The translations under genes were made by a program, and so were the position numbers. The notes under the pieces were generated by a model, which ran no database searches, was not told where the DNA came from, and saw only the letters and a program-made list of their open reading frames with translations. A DNA stretch of 64,000 bases, taken from contig NC_087064.1 of the NCBI RefSeq assembly GCF_963678635.1, positions 47,721,346 through 47,785,345 of the forward strand, given 5' to 3'. Source of the stretch: Symsagittifera roscoffensis. Taxonomy: Eukaryota > Xenacoelomorpha > Acoela > Convolutidae. Of this stretch, positions 32,683-42,184 are shown piece by piece (within the stretch, counting starts at the first letter, position 1; every line of letters begins with the position of its first letter).

Positions 32683-33128
32683 CAAAATATGCTCGCTAAT
32701 CTCCAAAAAAACTGTTCCAAATCCGTAAATTAGTAAGAGATATTTCTCGGCAAATAACTCGGTCAATAAAATAATTTCGGCATTTTTCTATTGATCAGAA
32801 CATCATATAACATTTTTAGCATCTGCCTGTTTTTGGTACAAATCGGCGCAAGCTAGCCACAAGAACCGGTCGGTAATGTCCTTGAGACAAATTGCTCTTT
32901 TTGGCGGTCAGCCTTAATCAAGGCTGAACCGAATTAGAACCAAAAAACAGTTAAAATAGGATGTAACCCCCGTTTTTAGTATATTAATACATGGGCAGGT
33001 GGGGGACTCGAACCTACGTCAACTGTTAACCTATATAATCGGCGTTATGGTAGCTTAGGCCACTCGGCCAACTGAGCTTATTTTTATATGCATCTATACT
33101 TGTTTTATTCTACATTTGCATTGCAACA
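32683..33128 (-). repeat. 3' LTR of the BEL/Pao element
   Basis: 446 bp, identical by eye to 42183-42628. On the minus strand it starts TGTTGCAATG and ends GCATATTTTG. The Gag-Pol stop codon lies 17-19 bases inside it. Confidence 0.95.
32993..33078 (-). promoter_or_regulatory. tRNA-like A-box/B-box segment in the 3' LTR
   Basis: On the minus strand the A-box-like AGCTCAGTTGGCCGAGTGG (33060-33078) and a perfect B-box-like GGTTCGAGTCC (33004-33014) are spaced as in a tRNA gene. Potential D-stem GCTC/GAGT and anticodon-stem GCCTA/TAGGT pairings are present, but the acceptor stem does not pair. TATAAAAA (33081-33088) lies just upstream. Could be an internal Pol III promoter or a fossil tRNA; function unproven. 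Confidence 0.5.
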
Positions 33129-36100
33129 TCCTCCCCCCCTGAAGAAGGAAGAACCGGAGCGAGCTTAACGGTCGGCCGCGTGACTTCACGGGTTGCGGTC
33201 CTGACAAGGGCGGATCGGGCGCAACCGTCCTGTCCGTAGTTTAGCTTGACGATTCGGGCGAGAGGGTAGTACCCACGCGGACTATCGGGCTCAATCACCC
33301 ACACGAGATCGCCTGTTTTAAGAGTGAAGTCAGAATGAGTGTGCCACTTGACACGCTTATTCAGCGAGGGAACATATTCTCGAAGCCAACGAGACCAAAT
33401 CGCGTTAGCATATGACTGCGCTCGCACGTACCTTTTCTTGTGATCGAAGTGCTCCCCGGGTAAAAGCGAAGGAAAGCTTGTGGCATGTTGTCCAAGCAAA
33501 AAATGGTTTGGGGTTAACGCTTCTAACTCACGTGAATCGGTACTAACGGGAGTGATTGGCCTCGAATTCAAAGCCTGTTCAACTAAGCAGAGTGTTGTTC
33601 CTAACACCTCTTCAGTGACTCGCCTACTGCCTAGGATATCGTACAGCACGCGCTTCACGCTTCGGACGAGGCGTTCCCAGGAGCCGCCATGATGGGGTGC
33701 GCCTGGCGGGTTAAATTTCCAAGTAACACCTTTGTGTGCAAAAATGGTCGGAGCCATGCCATTCCAGCTCTTGATGCAGGCAAGTAATTCCTTTTCCGCA
33801 CCAACGAAGTTCGTGCCATTATCCGACCAGATTGTGCTTGGCGTACCACGGCGCGCAACGAACCGTTCAATGCCCATGACACACGAACTGGTGTCCAGAG
33901 ACGGTACAATCTCAAGGTGTACAGCCCTGGTGGTGAGGCAAGTAAAAAGAAATCCCCATCTTTTTTCCGTGCTTCTGCGAACCGGAACGTAAAGCGGTCC
34001 AAAGTAATCCACACCCGTATGATTGAAGGGTGGTTGCTTGTATCCGAGACGTTCGACCGGTAAATTGGACATAATTGGCTGGATGGTGCTTGCTTTGCGT
34101 TTACGGCATGTCACACATTGATTTTCGATAGACCGAAGTAGTCGACGCAACCCAAGTATTGCATATTTCATATTTAAAACGGAGCGCATGTAATCTAATC
34201 CTTGATGAAAATGCTTATGGTGGAGGCTGCGGGCCAACAAACGAACTAAGGTATGTCGGGCGTCGAGTATTATTGGGTGCTTAGTATCAAACTCGGTATC
34301 CACTAAGCGCACAATCCGTCCGGTGGAACGAATGATTCCAGCGGGACCGATAAATGGCGAGTATGTGGCAATTTTACTACTATTCTTAATAGGTTTGCCA
34401 GCGGTGAGTGTTTTTAACTCAACGGGAAAGGATTCCATCTGAGCAAGATGAATCAGTTTGCTTTCTGCAATATCAAGTTCAGTAGGGTCGGTGATTCGTA
34501 AGTCTTTACCACGAAAATGCTTATGTGAAGGCAACACCCTCAACATAAAAGCGACTACTCGTTTATATCTTGTAAAGGAACTGAACCTTTCCCAATTGAA
34601 CCCGTGTTCGGGATGTTTGATTGATGTGACATCGGTGACGAAGGAAGATGATGTCTCCAAGCAATTATCAACATCACAAGAAGGACCCTTCAAACGAATT
34701 TTATTGATTACACGTTCGTCGGGTATAAACGGCCAATCAGTAGTCCTGAGAATGCTCGGACCAATAACCCAGCTGCTATCCTTGAGGGCTTCCGAAGAAA
34801 TCCCCCGCGTACCGGTATCAGCTGGATTATCGCCGCTCAGAACATGGTGCCACTCATCAATAGTGGTCGACTCGAGGATTTCGCCGACACGATTAGCGAC
34901 GAATACAGGTAATTTTTCAGTGGAGTTTAGCCACTGCAAAACTGTTGTACTATCTGTCCACATAAAGACATGATTAATAGAGACGGTAAGGGCGGTCAGT
35001 ATATCATCTTTTAGTCGTGTGGCGAGCAGAGCAGCTTGAAGCTCTAGCTTCGGTATAGATAGCGCTTTCATGGGCGCAACGCGAGCTTTACCAAAGATGA
35101 AGGATATTTGAGTTTTATGCGAGCTCGCGAGTCGCGCACGCAAAAATCCAACAGCACAGAAAACGTCCTGCGAGCTATCACCGAACATGTGGAGCTCAAT
35201 TTGATCAACAGGCTCTGTGAAGTAACAACGGGGAATAGTCAATTGCCCTAAGAGAGGGAGACCGGAGTGCCACTCGAGAAACTTATCTCTTATGTCTTCT
35301 GGCAATTCGTCGTCCCAACTTTGACCACTGATTTTCCAAATATCTTTCAGTAAAAGACGGGCCCTAACTGTGTATGGAGCTACTAACCCAACAGGGTCAA
35401 ACACAGAAGAGACGAAACTCAAGACGGTTCGTTGAGTTATTGCTTTATCGAGAGGACGATCCACGCCTCTGCTAACAACCAATGTGTCTTTCACATGGTC
35501 CCACTTAAGACCTAAGACGTGTGATGATTGTTCGGCACCGTTACATATTTCCTTGATGGGTGAAGATGAGGATTCGGATTCCTCGGGGTTCATTGCTGAA
35601 GTGATTTCATCAGCATTACTGACAAATTTAGTCAAATTAAATCCTCCCAATTTTAGTAAGGAAACCAAATCGCGACTAGTTTTAGTTGCTTGGGTAACGT
35701 TCTCGAATGAATCCAAGTAATCGTCCATGTAAAATTTTTCATTTACGACTGAGGCGGCCTCAGGGTATTTGGACATATTATCAGTTGCTGTTTTTTGCAA
35801 CGCGAAATTGGCGCACGTAGGCGAATCCCGTGCGCCGAATATATGGCGAGTGTACTGATGAACTACCACATCGGAAGTGGTATCCTCCCGCCACAAAAAA
35901 CGGAGCGAAATTTGATCGCGGGCAGGGACTCCTACCTGGAGGAACATACCCTCTATATCCGCGGAGACGGCGTACTTATGTTGACGGAATCGCAAAAGCA
36001 CAAAAATTAAATTTTGGAGTAGGTCAGGACCCACCAATAAGGACTTATTTAAGGATGTGCCATGAAACTTAGAAGCCCCATTAAGGACTCGGCGCACCTT

Positions 36101-39100
36101 ACCCGGCTTATTCGGATTTACGACTGGATGGTGCGGAAGATACCACTCGCGATCGGAACGCTTACGTGGATCATGCGGTTCGACGGTAACGACATAGCCT
36201 TTCCTAATGTCCTCTCTAATTGTTTCTGCGTATCTTTCGCGCAGCTCAGGGTCTTTACTTAACCTTCTCTCCAATGATTTAAATTGGGCGAGTGACGAGT
36301 AATAATTGTTTGGTAGACTGACATTACTATCAATCCAAAGCATAGGCACAATGTATCTTTCGCCATTGTGAACGGTTTCAGAATTAAGGATGGATAAAGC
36401 ATGTTTATCCGCGGCGGAACGGGCATCGACTTGTTTGAAAGCACCATACGATTCCAACTCGTACCAGGATTTTATCTGGTCGGTCAGAGAAGAATCTTCA
36501 ACAACACACTTGAAACACGAAGAAGTAGAATTACCGGACGGCGGCAACGGACCACTTAAGACCCAACCTATCGGTAGGCGAACGGAACACGGTGAGTTTT
36601 TATCATCTCCCAAGATGAACTCAATGGGTCTAACGGCGTGGTAGTAGTCTTGTCCGATAATAACTTCAACGTCCTCATAAGTATATTGAATGGGCTTAAT
36701 AGGTGCTAATTGTGGATATTTATTCTGCAAATCAGCAATATTGATTAATTCGGAACCAATCCGAATACTGTCTTTAACATATGCACAGAGAGAAAATACG
36801 AAATCACTATTATTCGGTTCGGAGGAAACTGTAAACTTGACCCTCTGAGTCTCAACAACGGTGGTCGAATTGAAACCACTAATTGACAAGTTAACGGGCT
36901 CCCCTACTAAGCCGAGACGGTTTACGAGTGACGAAGACACCCAGGAGTGAGTCGATGCACTATCACAAAGAACCAACGTCAGGAGACTGGTTACATCCGA
37001 GGATACACCAAGTGTTGCAATTGGCAACAACCCTTTAGAAGATTCAATGTCATGTACATCACTAACAGCGGCATGGGTGGAAGTGTTTGTATTCTCCTTG
37101 GATTTGTTTGTTCCAGCCTTATTCGAGACTTTCGAAATTTCCTTCCGAGGAAATATTCTTTCGGCTCCATGGAGCAAGACATTATGTGTGCTATCACACT
37201 CTGGCTTCGGGCACTTTTTTGCTCTAGAACATTGCCGGAAACTATGATTGCCATTGAGGCAAGCGAAGCAAAGTTTCTGTTCAGCTACGTATTTTGCTCG
37301 CTGAGTAGCATTCTTTTCCTTAAAAACAGCACAATTCCACAATGCATGACTACCCTTACACAAAACGCACGGCGGAAACTTAGACTTATCCTGAGCCTTA
37401 CTAGTTACCTGGCTATTGGCTGCAAAAACTTTGGTTGTTTTTGGCTTAACCGGTTCTTCGTTTTTTGCCTTAGAGCTGAGTAAACGTAATCTTTCATGCC
37501 CCTCGGCCTTTTCTTTCAACCAGTTGTTAAAGTCTAAGAGTGTTGGTCGCTGCCAATTATGTCTAACAGTATGCATTGACCAAGCCTCCTTGAGGTTAGG
37601 CGGAAGTTTACTAACAGCTTGGTTTAACAGGTTAACACTCTTTAGATCATCGTTGAAAGACAATGATTTGAAAACTGCTACGAGGCCAGATATGGCAGAG
37701 GAGAAACTAATGACATTTTCCGAATTGTGCATCTTAAGTGGAGGAAAAGTATTCAGCTTATCAAGATGCGCACCAACAATGGCATGTGGTTGCCCAAACT
37801 TCCGTTGCAAGGTGGCCAGTGCATCCTTGTACATAACGCCACTATAACTAAACTCCGCAATTGCGGTTTTTGCTTTGCCTGTGACGAGCGTTTTTAAGTA
37901 TGTCAATTTCGTATCATCGGTGAGAACAGCGGAATCAACGGTGGACTTAAACTGACCAAACCATTCGTGCCAGTTTAACGGGTTGCCGTCAAACTGGGCT
38001 AACTTCCATTCAGGAAGATGATCTTTGCGGCTATGCATCAATAATTCCGCCAATTCACGAGCGGAGAGAGGTCGATCCGATGAACAACCTTGGTTCGGAT
38101 AAGCGGGAGACGGTGCGTAGTCTTCGTTGACTGGCTGATAACCAGTATTAGTATGATTGACGAAATGCGGAACATGTTGTGGATGAACTGGGGGAGTATT
38201 AAAATACACAGTCCCACCACTAGTATAAGGAGCGGCGGTGTTACACGATGGGACAACAGTTGTCACATTAGAAAAAATGTTTCCAGCATTACAACACTGA
38301 GCAGGCGTGACGGTTGGAGTTGTAGCAGCCAATCGCCATAAGTTTGCATCACTTCTGTAGTAATCGTTGATACTAGGTGACACAGTATGCGGAACAAAGG
38401 GAAGATTATATTGCGTCTGGACTGGCGCTGCATGGCAATTAGGTGCCGAAAAGCAAATCGGCGTTGGGTTTACTCCAGATGATGAGAAGCCACCGCCAGC
38501 AAATGCAGGCGACAAAGAAACAAAACCAGAACCGGGTTGGGCCGGTAACATTGGGACAGGTAATGATTCCGGTTGCGCGATGGCAAAACTACCATTAGTT
38601 ATGTTTGAACTCATGGTCTGTAAAGGAACAGCAGACAGTGGTGGTAACACGTGTGCACTAGAATGCATATTGTTTACTGGGAATGGAACAGAGGCTGGGA
38701 ATGAAACAGAAGCTTGCAATGGCAAACGGCTTGCACTGCCAAATTGAGGCATAGCCCGATGTCCATAACTATGGATTCCAGGGTCACTCAATGCTGTGTG
38801 CTCATGGTTATGACTATTACTGGTGTGAATTGCATGAGCAAGGAGGGCGGAAGTCGTCGGTCCTGACGAAACGGGTACATGAGTGAAGGCCTGCAAACCT
38901 GGCGCACTAGCAACGTCGGGAGGTGCTTGTGAACTAACAGAGTCTACCCAATCATTAGTTCGATCGGTTGCTACCTTTGAAATAGGTTGACTTACTCCTG
39001 TTAAGTTACTTTCCGCTACCTTCTCGCTAACCTCAGATGAACTGTCCTCAAGTTCAAACGCTTTCAATTCCATTTCAATTAGTTGCTTTTTATGATTTTC

Positions 39101-39799
39101 AGCCAATTGCTCTAGTTCCAGCTGACTTTGTTCAAACTTAAGACGGTTCTCTTGCTCTTTAAGTCTTAAAGATACTTGATACTGCCTTTCCAGCTCCTCA
39201 TGGCGTCGTTTTACTAAAGCTAACTCATGCCGTTTCTCACTTGATGACATAGTGCGAACAGTCGACGTATGACGAGTGGAAGCAGATTTATCAGACTTAT
39301 GTGAGTCAAGCTTTCTACTATCCTTAGACTTATTAGAGACCTTAGACCTGTTTTCAGATACTCGTGCTGCTGAATCACTTGTTTTGTGCGAGTGTGAGGA
39401 TGTCTCAGACCTAGTTTGTTGTAAAGATCCCTTGCTCCCTGTAATGCCGGCTGCTGGAAATGACGAAGGTTCAAGGCTCATCTTGTAACTCTGAGCTTCG
39501 TGCATTACTTTATCGTTCATTTCGGTTACTTTCTTAAGCCAAAGGTCTTGCTGAGCAATAATTTTTTCAGGATTTTCCGTTTTTCCCGCTAACCTAATTA
39601 ATTGTTCATTGACGTCGACAGCTTTTTCCAACGCAATTTTACATTTGTAAACAGCATTATCAATTTTTGTAGTGCGACTATTATTCTCAATGTACTCAAG
39701 TAATAATGAGTGACCTTTAAGCAGCTCATTTTCTAGATTTAGACGGGTTTCGAATAACTTGCGTATCTTACTTTGGAATTTTTCGTCCATGTTTTTCAC
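33110..39799 (-). CDS. BEL/Pao Gag-Pol polyprotein, 2229 residues
   Basis: Makes the capsid and all enzymes of the element. Approximate order by residue: coiled coil 1-110 and 190-250; Pro/Ser-rich linker 250-570; DUF1759-type Gag 585-775 (QFDGNPLNWHEWFGQF); cysteine knuckles 810-870 (CVLCKGSHALWNC, CFACLNGNHSFRQC); DUF1758 aspartic protease 920-1070 with catalytic LCDSAS; RT 1180-1390 with SADIEGMF and FYMDDYLDS; RNase H 1535-1665 (MFGDSS, IPKLELQAALLA, MWTDS); integrase zinc region 1850-1900 (HHKHFHQG, CVTC); integrase core with D (GVDYFGP), D (WSDNGTNF) and E (GGSWERLVRSVK); DUF5641-type end 2130-2210. One continuous frame without frameshift. The last six codons and the stop are in the 3' LTR. 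Confidence 0.95.
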   Translation of the reverse strand: MKNMDEKFQSKIRKLFETRLNLENELLKGHSLLLEYIENNSRTTKIDNAVYKCKIALEKAVDVNEQLIRLAGKTENPEKIIAQQDLWLKKVTEMNDKVMHEAQSYKMSLEPSSFPAAGITGSKGSLQQTRSETSSHSHKTSDSAARVSENRSKVSNKSKDSRKLDSHKSDKSASTRHTSTVRTMSSSEKRHELALVKRRHEELERQYQVSLRLKEQENRLKFEQSQLELEQLAENHKKQLIEMELKAFELEDSSSEVSEKVAESNLTGVSQPISKVATDRTNDWVDSVSSQAPPDVASAPGLQAFTHVPVSSGPTTSALLAHAIHTSNSHNHEHTALSDPGIHSYGHRAMPQFGSASRLPLQASVSFPASVPFPVNNMHSSAHVLPPLSAVPLQTMSSNITNGSFAIAQPESLPVPMLPAQPGSGFVSLSPAFAGGGFSSSGVNPTPICFSAPNCHAAPVQTQYNLPFVPHTVSPSINDYYRSDANLWRLAATTPTVTPAQCCNAGNIFSNVTTVVPSCNTAAPYTSGGTVYFNTPPVHPQHVPHFVNHTNTGYQPVNEDYAPSPAYPNQGCSSDRPLSARELAELLMHSRKDHLPEWKLAQFDGNPLNWHEWFGQFKSTVDSAVLTDDTKLTYLKTLVTGKAKTAIAEFSYSGVMYKDALATLQRKFGQPHAIVGAHLDKLNTFPPLKMHNSENVISFSSAISGLVAVFKSLSFNDDLKSVNLLNQAVSKLPPNLKEAWSMHTVRHNWQRPTLLDFNNWLKEKAEGHERLRLLSSKAKNEEPVKPKTTKVFAANSQVTSKAQDKSKFPPCVLCKGSHALWNCAVFKEKNATQRAKYVAEQKLCFACLNGNHSFRQCSRAKKCPKPECDSTHNVLLHGAERIFPRKEISKVSNKAGTNKSKENTNTSTHAAVSDVHDIESSKGLLPIATLGVSSDVTSLLTLVLCDSASTHSWVSSSLVNRLGLVGEPVNLSISGFNSTTVVETQRVKFTVSSEPNNSDFVFSLCAYVKDSIRIGSELINIADLQNKYPQLAPIKPIQYTYEDVEVIIGQDYYHAVRPIEFILGDDKNSPCSVRLPIGWVLSGPLPPSGNSTSSCFKCVVEDSSLTDQIKSWYELESYGAFKQVDARSAADKHALSILNSETVHNGERYIVPMLWIDSNVSLPNNYYSSLAQFKSLERRLSKDPELRERYAETIREDIRKGYVVTVEPHDPRKRSDREWYLPHHPVVNPNKPGKVRRVLNGASKFHGTSLNKSLLVGPDLLQNLIFVLLRFRQHKYAVSADIEGMFLQVGVPARDQISLRFLWREDTTSDVVVHQYTRHIFGARDSPTCANFALQKTATDNMSKYPEAASVVNEKFYMDDYLDSFENVTQATKTSRDLVSLLKLGGFNLTKFVSNADEITSAMNPEESESSSSPIKEICNGAEQSSHVLGLKWDHVKDTLVVSRGVDRPLDKAITQRTVLSFVSSVFDPVGLVAPYTVRARLLLKDIWKISGQSWDDELPEDIRDKFLEWHSGLPLLGQLTIPRCYFTEPVDQIELHMFGDSSQDVFCAVGFLRARLASSHKTQISFIFGKARVAPMKALSIPKLELQAALLATRLKDDILTALTVSINHVFMWTDSTTVLQWLNSTEKLPVFVANRVGEILESTTIDEWHHVLSGDNPADTGTRGISSEALKDSSWVIGPSILRTTDWPFIPDERVINKIRLKGPSCDVDNCLETSSSFVTDVTSIKHPEHGFNWERFSSFTRYKRVVAFMLRVLPSHKHFRGKDLRITDPTELDIAESKLIHLAQMESFPVELKTLTAGKPIKNSSKIATYSPFIGPAGIIRSTGRIVRLVDTEFDTKHPIILDARHTLVRLLARSLHHKHFHQGLDYMRSVLNMKYAILGLRRLLRSIENQCVTCRKRKASTIQPIMSNLPVERLGYKQPPFNHTGVDYFGPLYVPVRRSTEKRWGFLFTCLTTRAVHLEIVPSLDTSSCVMGIERFVARRGTPSTIWSDNGTNFVGAEKELLACIKSWNGMAPTIFAHKGVTWKFNPPGAPHHGGSWERLVRSVKRVLYDILGSRRVTEEVLGTTLCLVEQALNSRPITPVSTDSRELEALTPNHFLLGQHATSFPSLLPGEHFDHKKRYVRAQSYANAIWSRWLREYVPSLNKRVKWHTHSDFTLKTGDLVWVIEPDSPRGYYPLARIVKLNYGQDGCARSALVRTATREVTRPTVKLAPVLPSSGGEDVAMQM
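33129..33138 (-). promoter_or_regulatory. Polypurine tract of the BEL/Pao element
   Basis: GGGGGGAGGA on the minus strand, directly upstream of the 3' LTR start TGTTG. Expected plus-strand primer site; it also codes for Gag-Pol residues. Confidence 0.8.
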
Positions 39800-39883
39800 A
39801 AATTGACAATATTCTACGGATGCTCACTTGTAGAAAACAATCAATAAAATGAGATACTGTTTTGGTACGTAATCAAATTTGCA

Positions 39884-40621
39884 TTAGTAAATCAACATTA
39901 GCTTACAAGACGGGGGAACTTGACGTCTCAAAGCTTCTACCTGAAGCCTATTTCTTATAGCTTTCCGAGCTTTGAGGGGTAAGCGGTTTCGCTTCTTACG
40001 TGTCTTAAGGATGTTAAGATTAGCGCTATAACGCCTTAGAAGGAGGAGAGTCTTTAACTCAAGGGAAGGAGGCTGGTGAAGCTCTTTGTACTTCTCAATT
40101 AGTACCTGGTCCTTAGCCTTACGCTTAGAGATAAAGTCTTCAACGACGTTGAGAACGAGAATACCTGTTGAACCTAAACTTTCCTCTATATCATCGGTTC
40201 CGTTCCGTCTACAGTATACGATCGCACAAATGTTTGTCCTATACCTTAATAACAAATTGACAAGTTGCTCACTACTCAGCTTGCGGTTATTGTTGCTGCG
40301 GTGTCTACTTATCGAGTTATTAATGGCGTCGTGCCAAATTACAAGGTCGTTACGGTGCGACAAGTAATGATGAAGGTAGTACTGTATTGTTTTCTGAGAG
40401 TCCCTAGCGTTAAAGTTCAAACTTAAACCTGGCTTCGTAAAGCAAGTATCTTTGACGCGCTTCTGGGACGGAGCGGGAAGTTTTCGGAGCGCGTGATCCA
40501 AAGAACTAGCTCCAAGGATGAATACCATACACTTAGGGGACCTATGCGACGGCTTCGTTACGCTTAAGTACCAATGGGGTTGGAAAATTAAGTAGGTCGG
40601 TTGAACTCCAACAACACACAC
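39884..40621 (-). CDS. Accessory ORF upstream of BEL gag, 245 residues
   Basis: Intact ORF 84 bp upstream of the Gag-Pol start, on the same strand but in a different frame. Residues about 33-40 (VFILGASSLDHAL) start a possible beta-strand/turn/helix. VIWHDAINNSISRH near 105, ICAIVYCRRNGT near 145 and GILVLNVVEDFIS near 165 give an alternating strand-helix pattern. The C-terminal third is strongly basic (KTRKKRNRLPLKARKAIRNR). The pattern recalls SGNH/GDSL-type hydrolases (GAS for GDS, an N/H-containing block III), but this is tentative. Not Gag, Env or any standard BEL domain. It must be translated from its own or a spliced message, or by reinitiation. Confidence 0.75.
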   Translation of the reverse strand: MCVVGVQPTYLIFQPHWYLSVTKPSHRSPKCMVFILGASSLDHALRKLPAPSQKRVKDTCFTKPGLSLNFNARDSQKTIQYYLHHYLSHRNDLVIWHDAINNSISRHRSNNNRKLSSEQLVNLLLRYRTNICAIVYCRRNGTDDIEESLGSTGILVLNVVEDFISKRKAKDQVLIEKYKELHQPPSLELKTLLLLRRYSANLNILKTRKKRNRLPLKARKAIRNRLQVEALRRQVPPSCKLMLIY

Positions 40622-40895
40622 GGAGTAAACCTGAGGATGAAAGAATTCAACTTAACTCACTTAATATCACCGTACCTGACCACTTAACTTTACTGTCACG
40701 CAACGAAGTCAATAATATGACGGGCTGAAACGGCTTTGTTTTACTCGAAGCGAACTGGCTTTCAGTTTCACCAATGGTGGGTGGGGGATCAGGCAAATTG
40801 GTTAAGTTCCAACAACACACGCGGAAGAAACCTGAGGATGAAAAAACTCAACTTAATTTGCCTGATATTTCGCTACCAGACCACTTAATATAAGG
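40609..40895 (+). repeat. Short direct repeat in the BEL leader
   Basis: About 75 bp (40609-40684) recurs at about 40793-40890 with changes. Shared text includes ccaacaacacac, aaacctgaggatgaaa, tcaacttaa and accacttaa. The left copy overlaps the first codons of the accessory ORF. Confidence 0.6.
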
Positions 40896-41369
40896 TTGGT
40901 GTCATCTTACAGCACAGTTTCGCAGAGTTCTGGAGACGTTTTGAGGATTTTTTGGCAATTTTTTTACTTTTTATACAAAATTTTTCAGAAAATTTTGGTC
41001 AGCAGGTTCGAGTCATAAACCAACCCAAAAAACTAGTCCAGTACCTGTTGTCTATGTTCCGATTTCACTGATTAATATTCCGTTCACATATATCCAAAAA
41101 TTTTTGGTATCGAGAAAAAATGTCAAGTCAGTTTGTCTATGTACCGACTAAGATATTTCAGTTCAACGGAACTGTCCAAAATTTTTGGGTATTGAGAAAA
41201 ATTACCGGGGGCTAGCTTGCGGAAAAATTTTGAACATATATGACATCGTATAAAATTTATAGCACAATTTGAGTTTTAAATGTTTTGGAAACTTCTTACA
41301 GTTTTTAATTGGAGATAGGCGACACCGGGAAAAATCCAAAAACTTCCGCCAGTCTGCTCTTTCGTCTGT

Positions 41370-41837
41370 TTATTTCTTCTCTCTGCCACAGTAGAACTTG
41401 ATGAAGAAGAAGAGTCCGAAACCGACAACAATCACGAAGATGACGACCACAATCACAGGCCCCACAATCTTAATCGCTGAGCTCGATTCCTCATCCTCGC
41501 TGTCTCCTTTTTCAGCTTTGAAGAAATGTTGTAATATAATTGTGCCAATATCGTCAATTACGATCTCCAAAATGCAACAAATAGTCGCCGTCCTCTAAAC
41601 CGTCCTGAAAATCGAACTCACAGTAGCCGGCAAGGCTGCCACAGTCAATACCTTGTTCAGCTGTGCAGACACGAAACTATGAGTGAGTTTGTGCCAAAAG
41701 TCGGACGAAGTTGTTTCGTCGATTGATTGAGTGAGTATTTGCGCTAATGCAAATTGAGCTGAGCGGACAAGTGCAGCTATCCAAATCCAACAGTTATGTC
41801 GTTTGGTAGATTCTGTTGAACTTATGTTGTAATAAGG
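41370..41837 (-). pseudogene. Broken membrane-protein-like frame in the BEL leader
   Basis: One minus-strand frame is open for 80 codons (41598-41837), meets an in-frame TAG at 41595-41597, then stays open for 74 more codons to TAA at 41370. The first part contains SAQFALAQILTQSIDE and FWHKLTHSFVSAQL. The second has an acidic stretch (GDSEDEESS), one strong transmembrane helix (IVGPVIVVVIFVIVVGFGLF) and a short basic tail GREKK, a single-pass membrane topology. No ATG near its start. It could be a captured host fragment, a displaced envelope-like remnant or a spliced leader exon. No family recognised. Confidence 0.45.
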
Positions 41838-42166
41838 TCAACGAGATTGTCTACCGATGACTTCGTTATCAACTATTCCTCGCAGTCAATCCACGTGGCG
41901 TTCCAAACGTTGGTTGAGTGAAATTGGTGTGTTGTTTTCTGTGTAGATTAGGCGAAATTTGCCGATCGTGCGAGTGACAAACAACCCAGTCTCTTTCCTG
42001 TGGGGGCGAGTCTTGCGAAAGGGGATGCCGCCTTATTGATGGTTGGAATTCAATTCGTGAGCTGAATTGGCGATTGTGCTATTTGAGCGTGTGTTAGCAA
42101 TAATTACGACGCAATACTATATTTGGACGGGCGTCGTCGTGTCTCTCGTTATTAGAACCAACTCGG

Positions 42167-42184
42167 GTCCCTTGTGGGGCGCCA
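42167..42184 (-). promoter_or_regulatory. Primer-binding site of the BEL/Pao element
   Basis: Minus strand reads TGGCGCCCCACAAGGGAC, 18 nt starting with TGG at the inner edge of the 5' LTR. The implied tRNA 3' end has G73 and acceptor strand GTGGGGC, which is not that of the tRNA-Asp piece found at the other end (only TGGC is shared). Confidence 0.75.

Noticed and set aside
33000-33078. Functional tRNA gene in the LTR
   Set aside because: Acceptor strands do not pair and the T-stem is only partly complementary; kept only as a tRNA-like segment.
33480-38747. Many plus- and minus-strand ORFs of 60-178 codons inside the BEL gag-pol
   Set aside because: All overlap the 2229-codon Gag-Pol frame and have no motifs.
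41398-41598. Plus-strand 66-codon ORF, Thr/Lys-rich
   Set aside because: Antisense of the membrane-protein-like frame; composition is explained by its Val/Ile/Phe codons read backwards.
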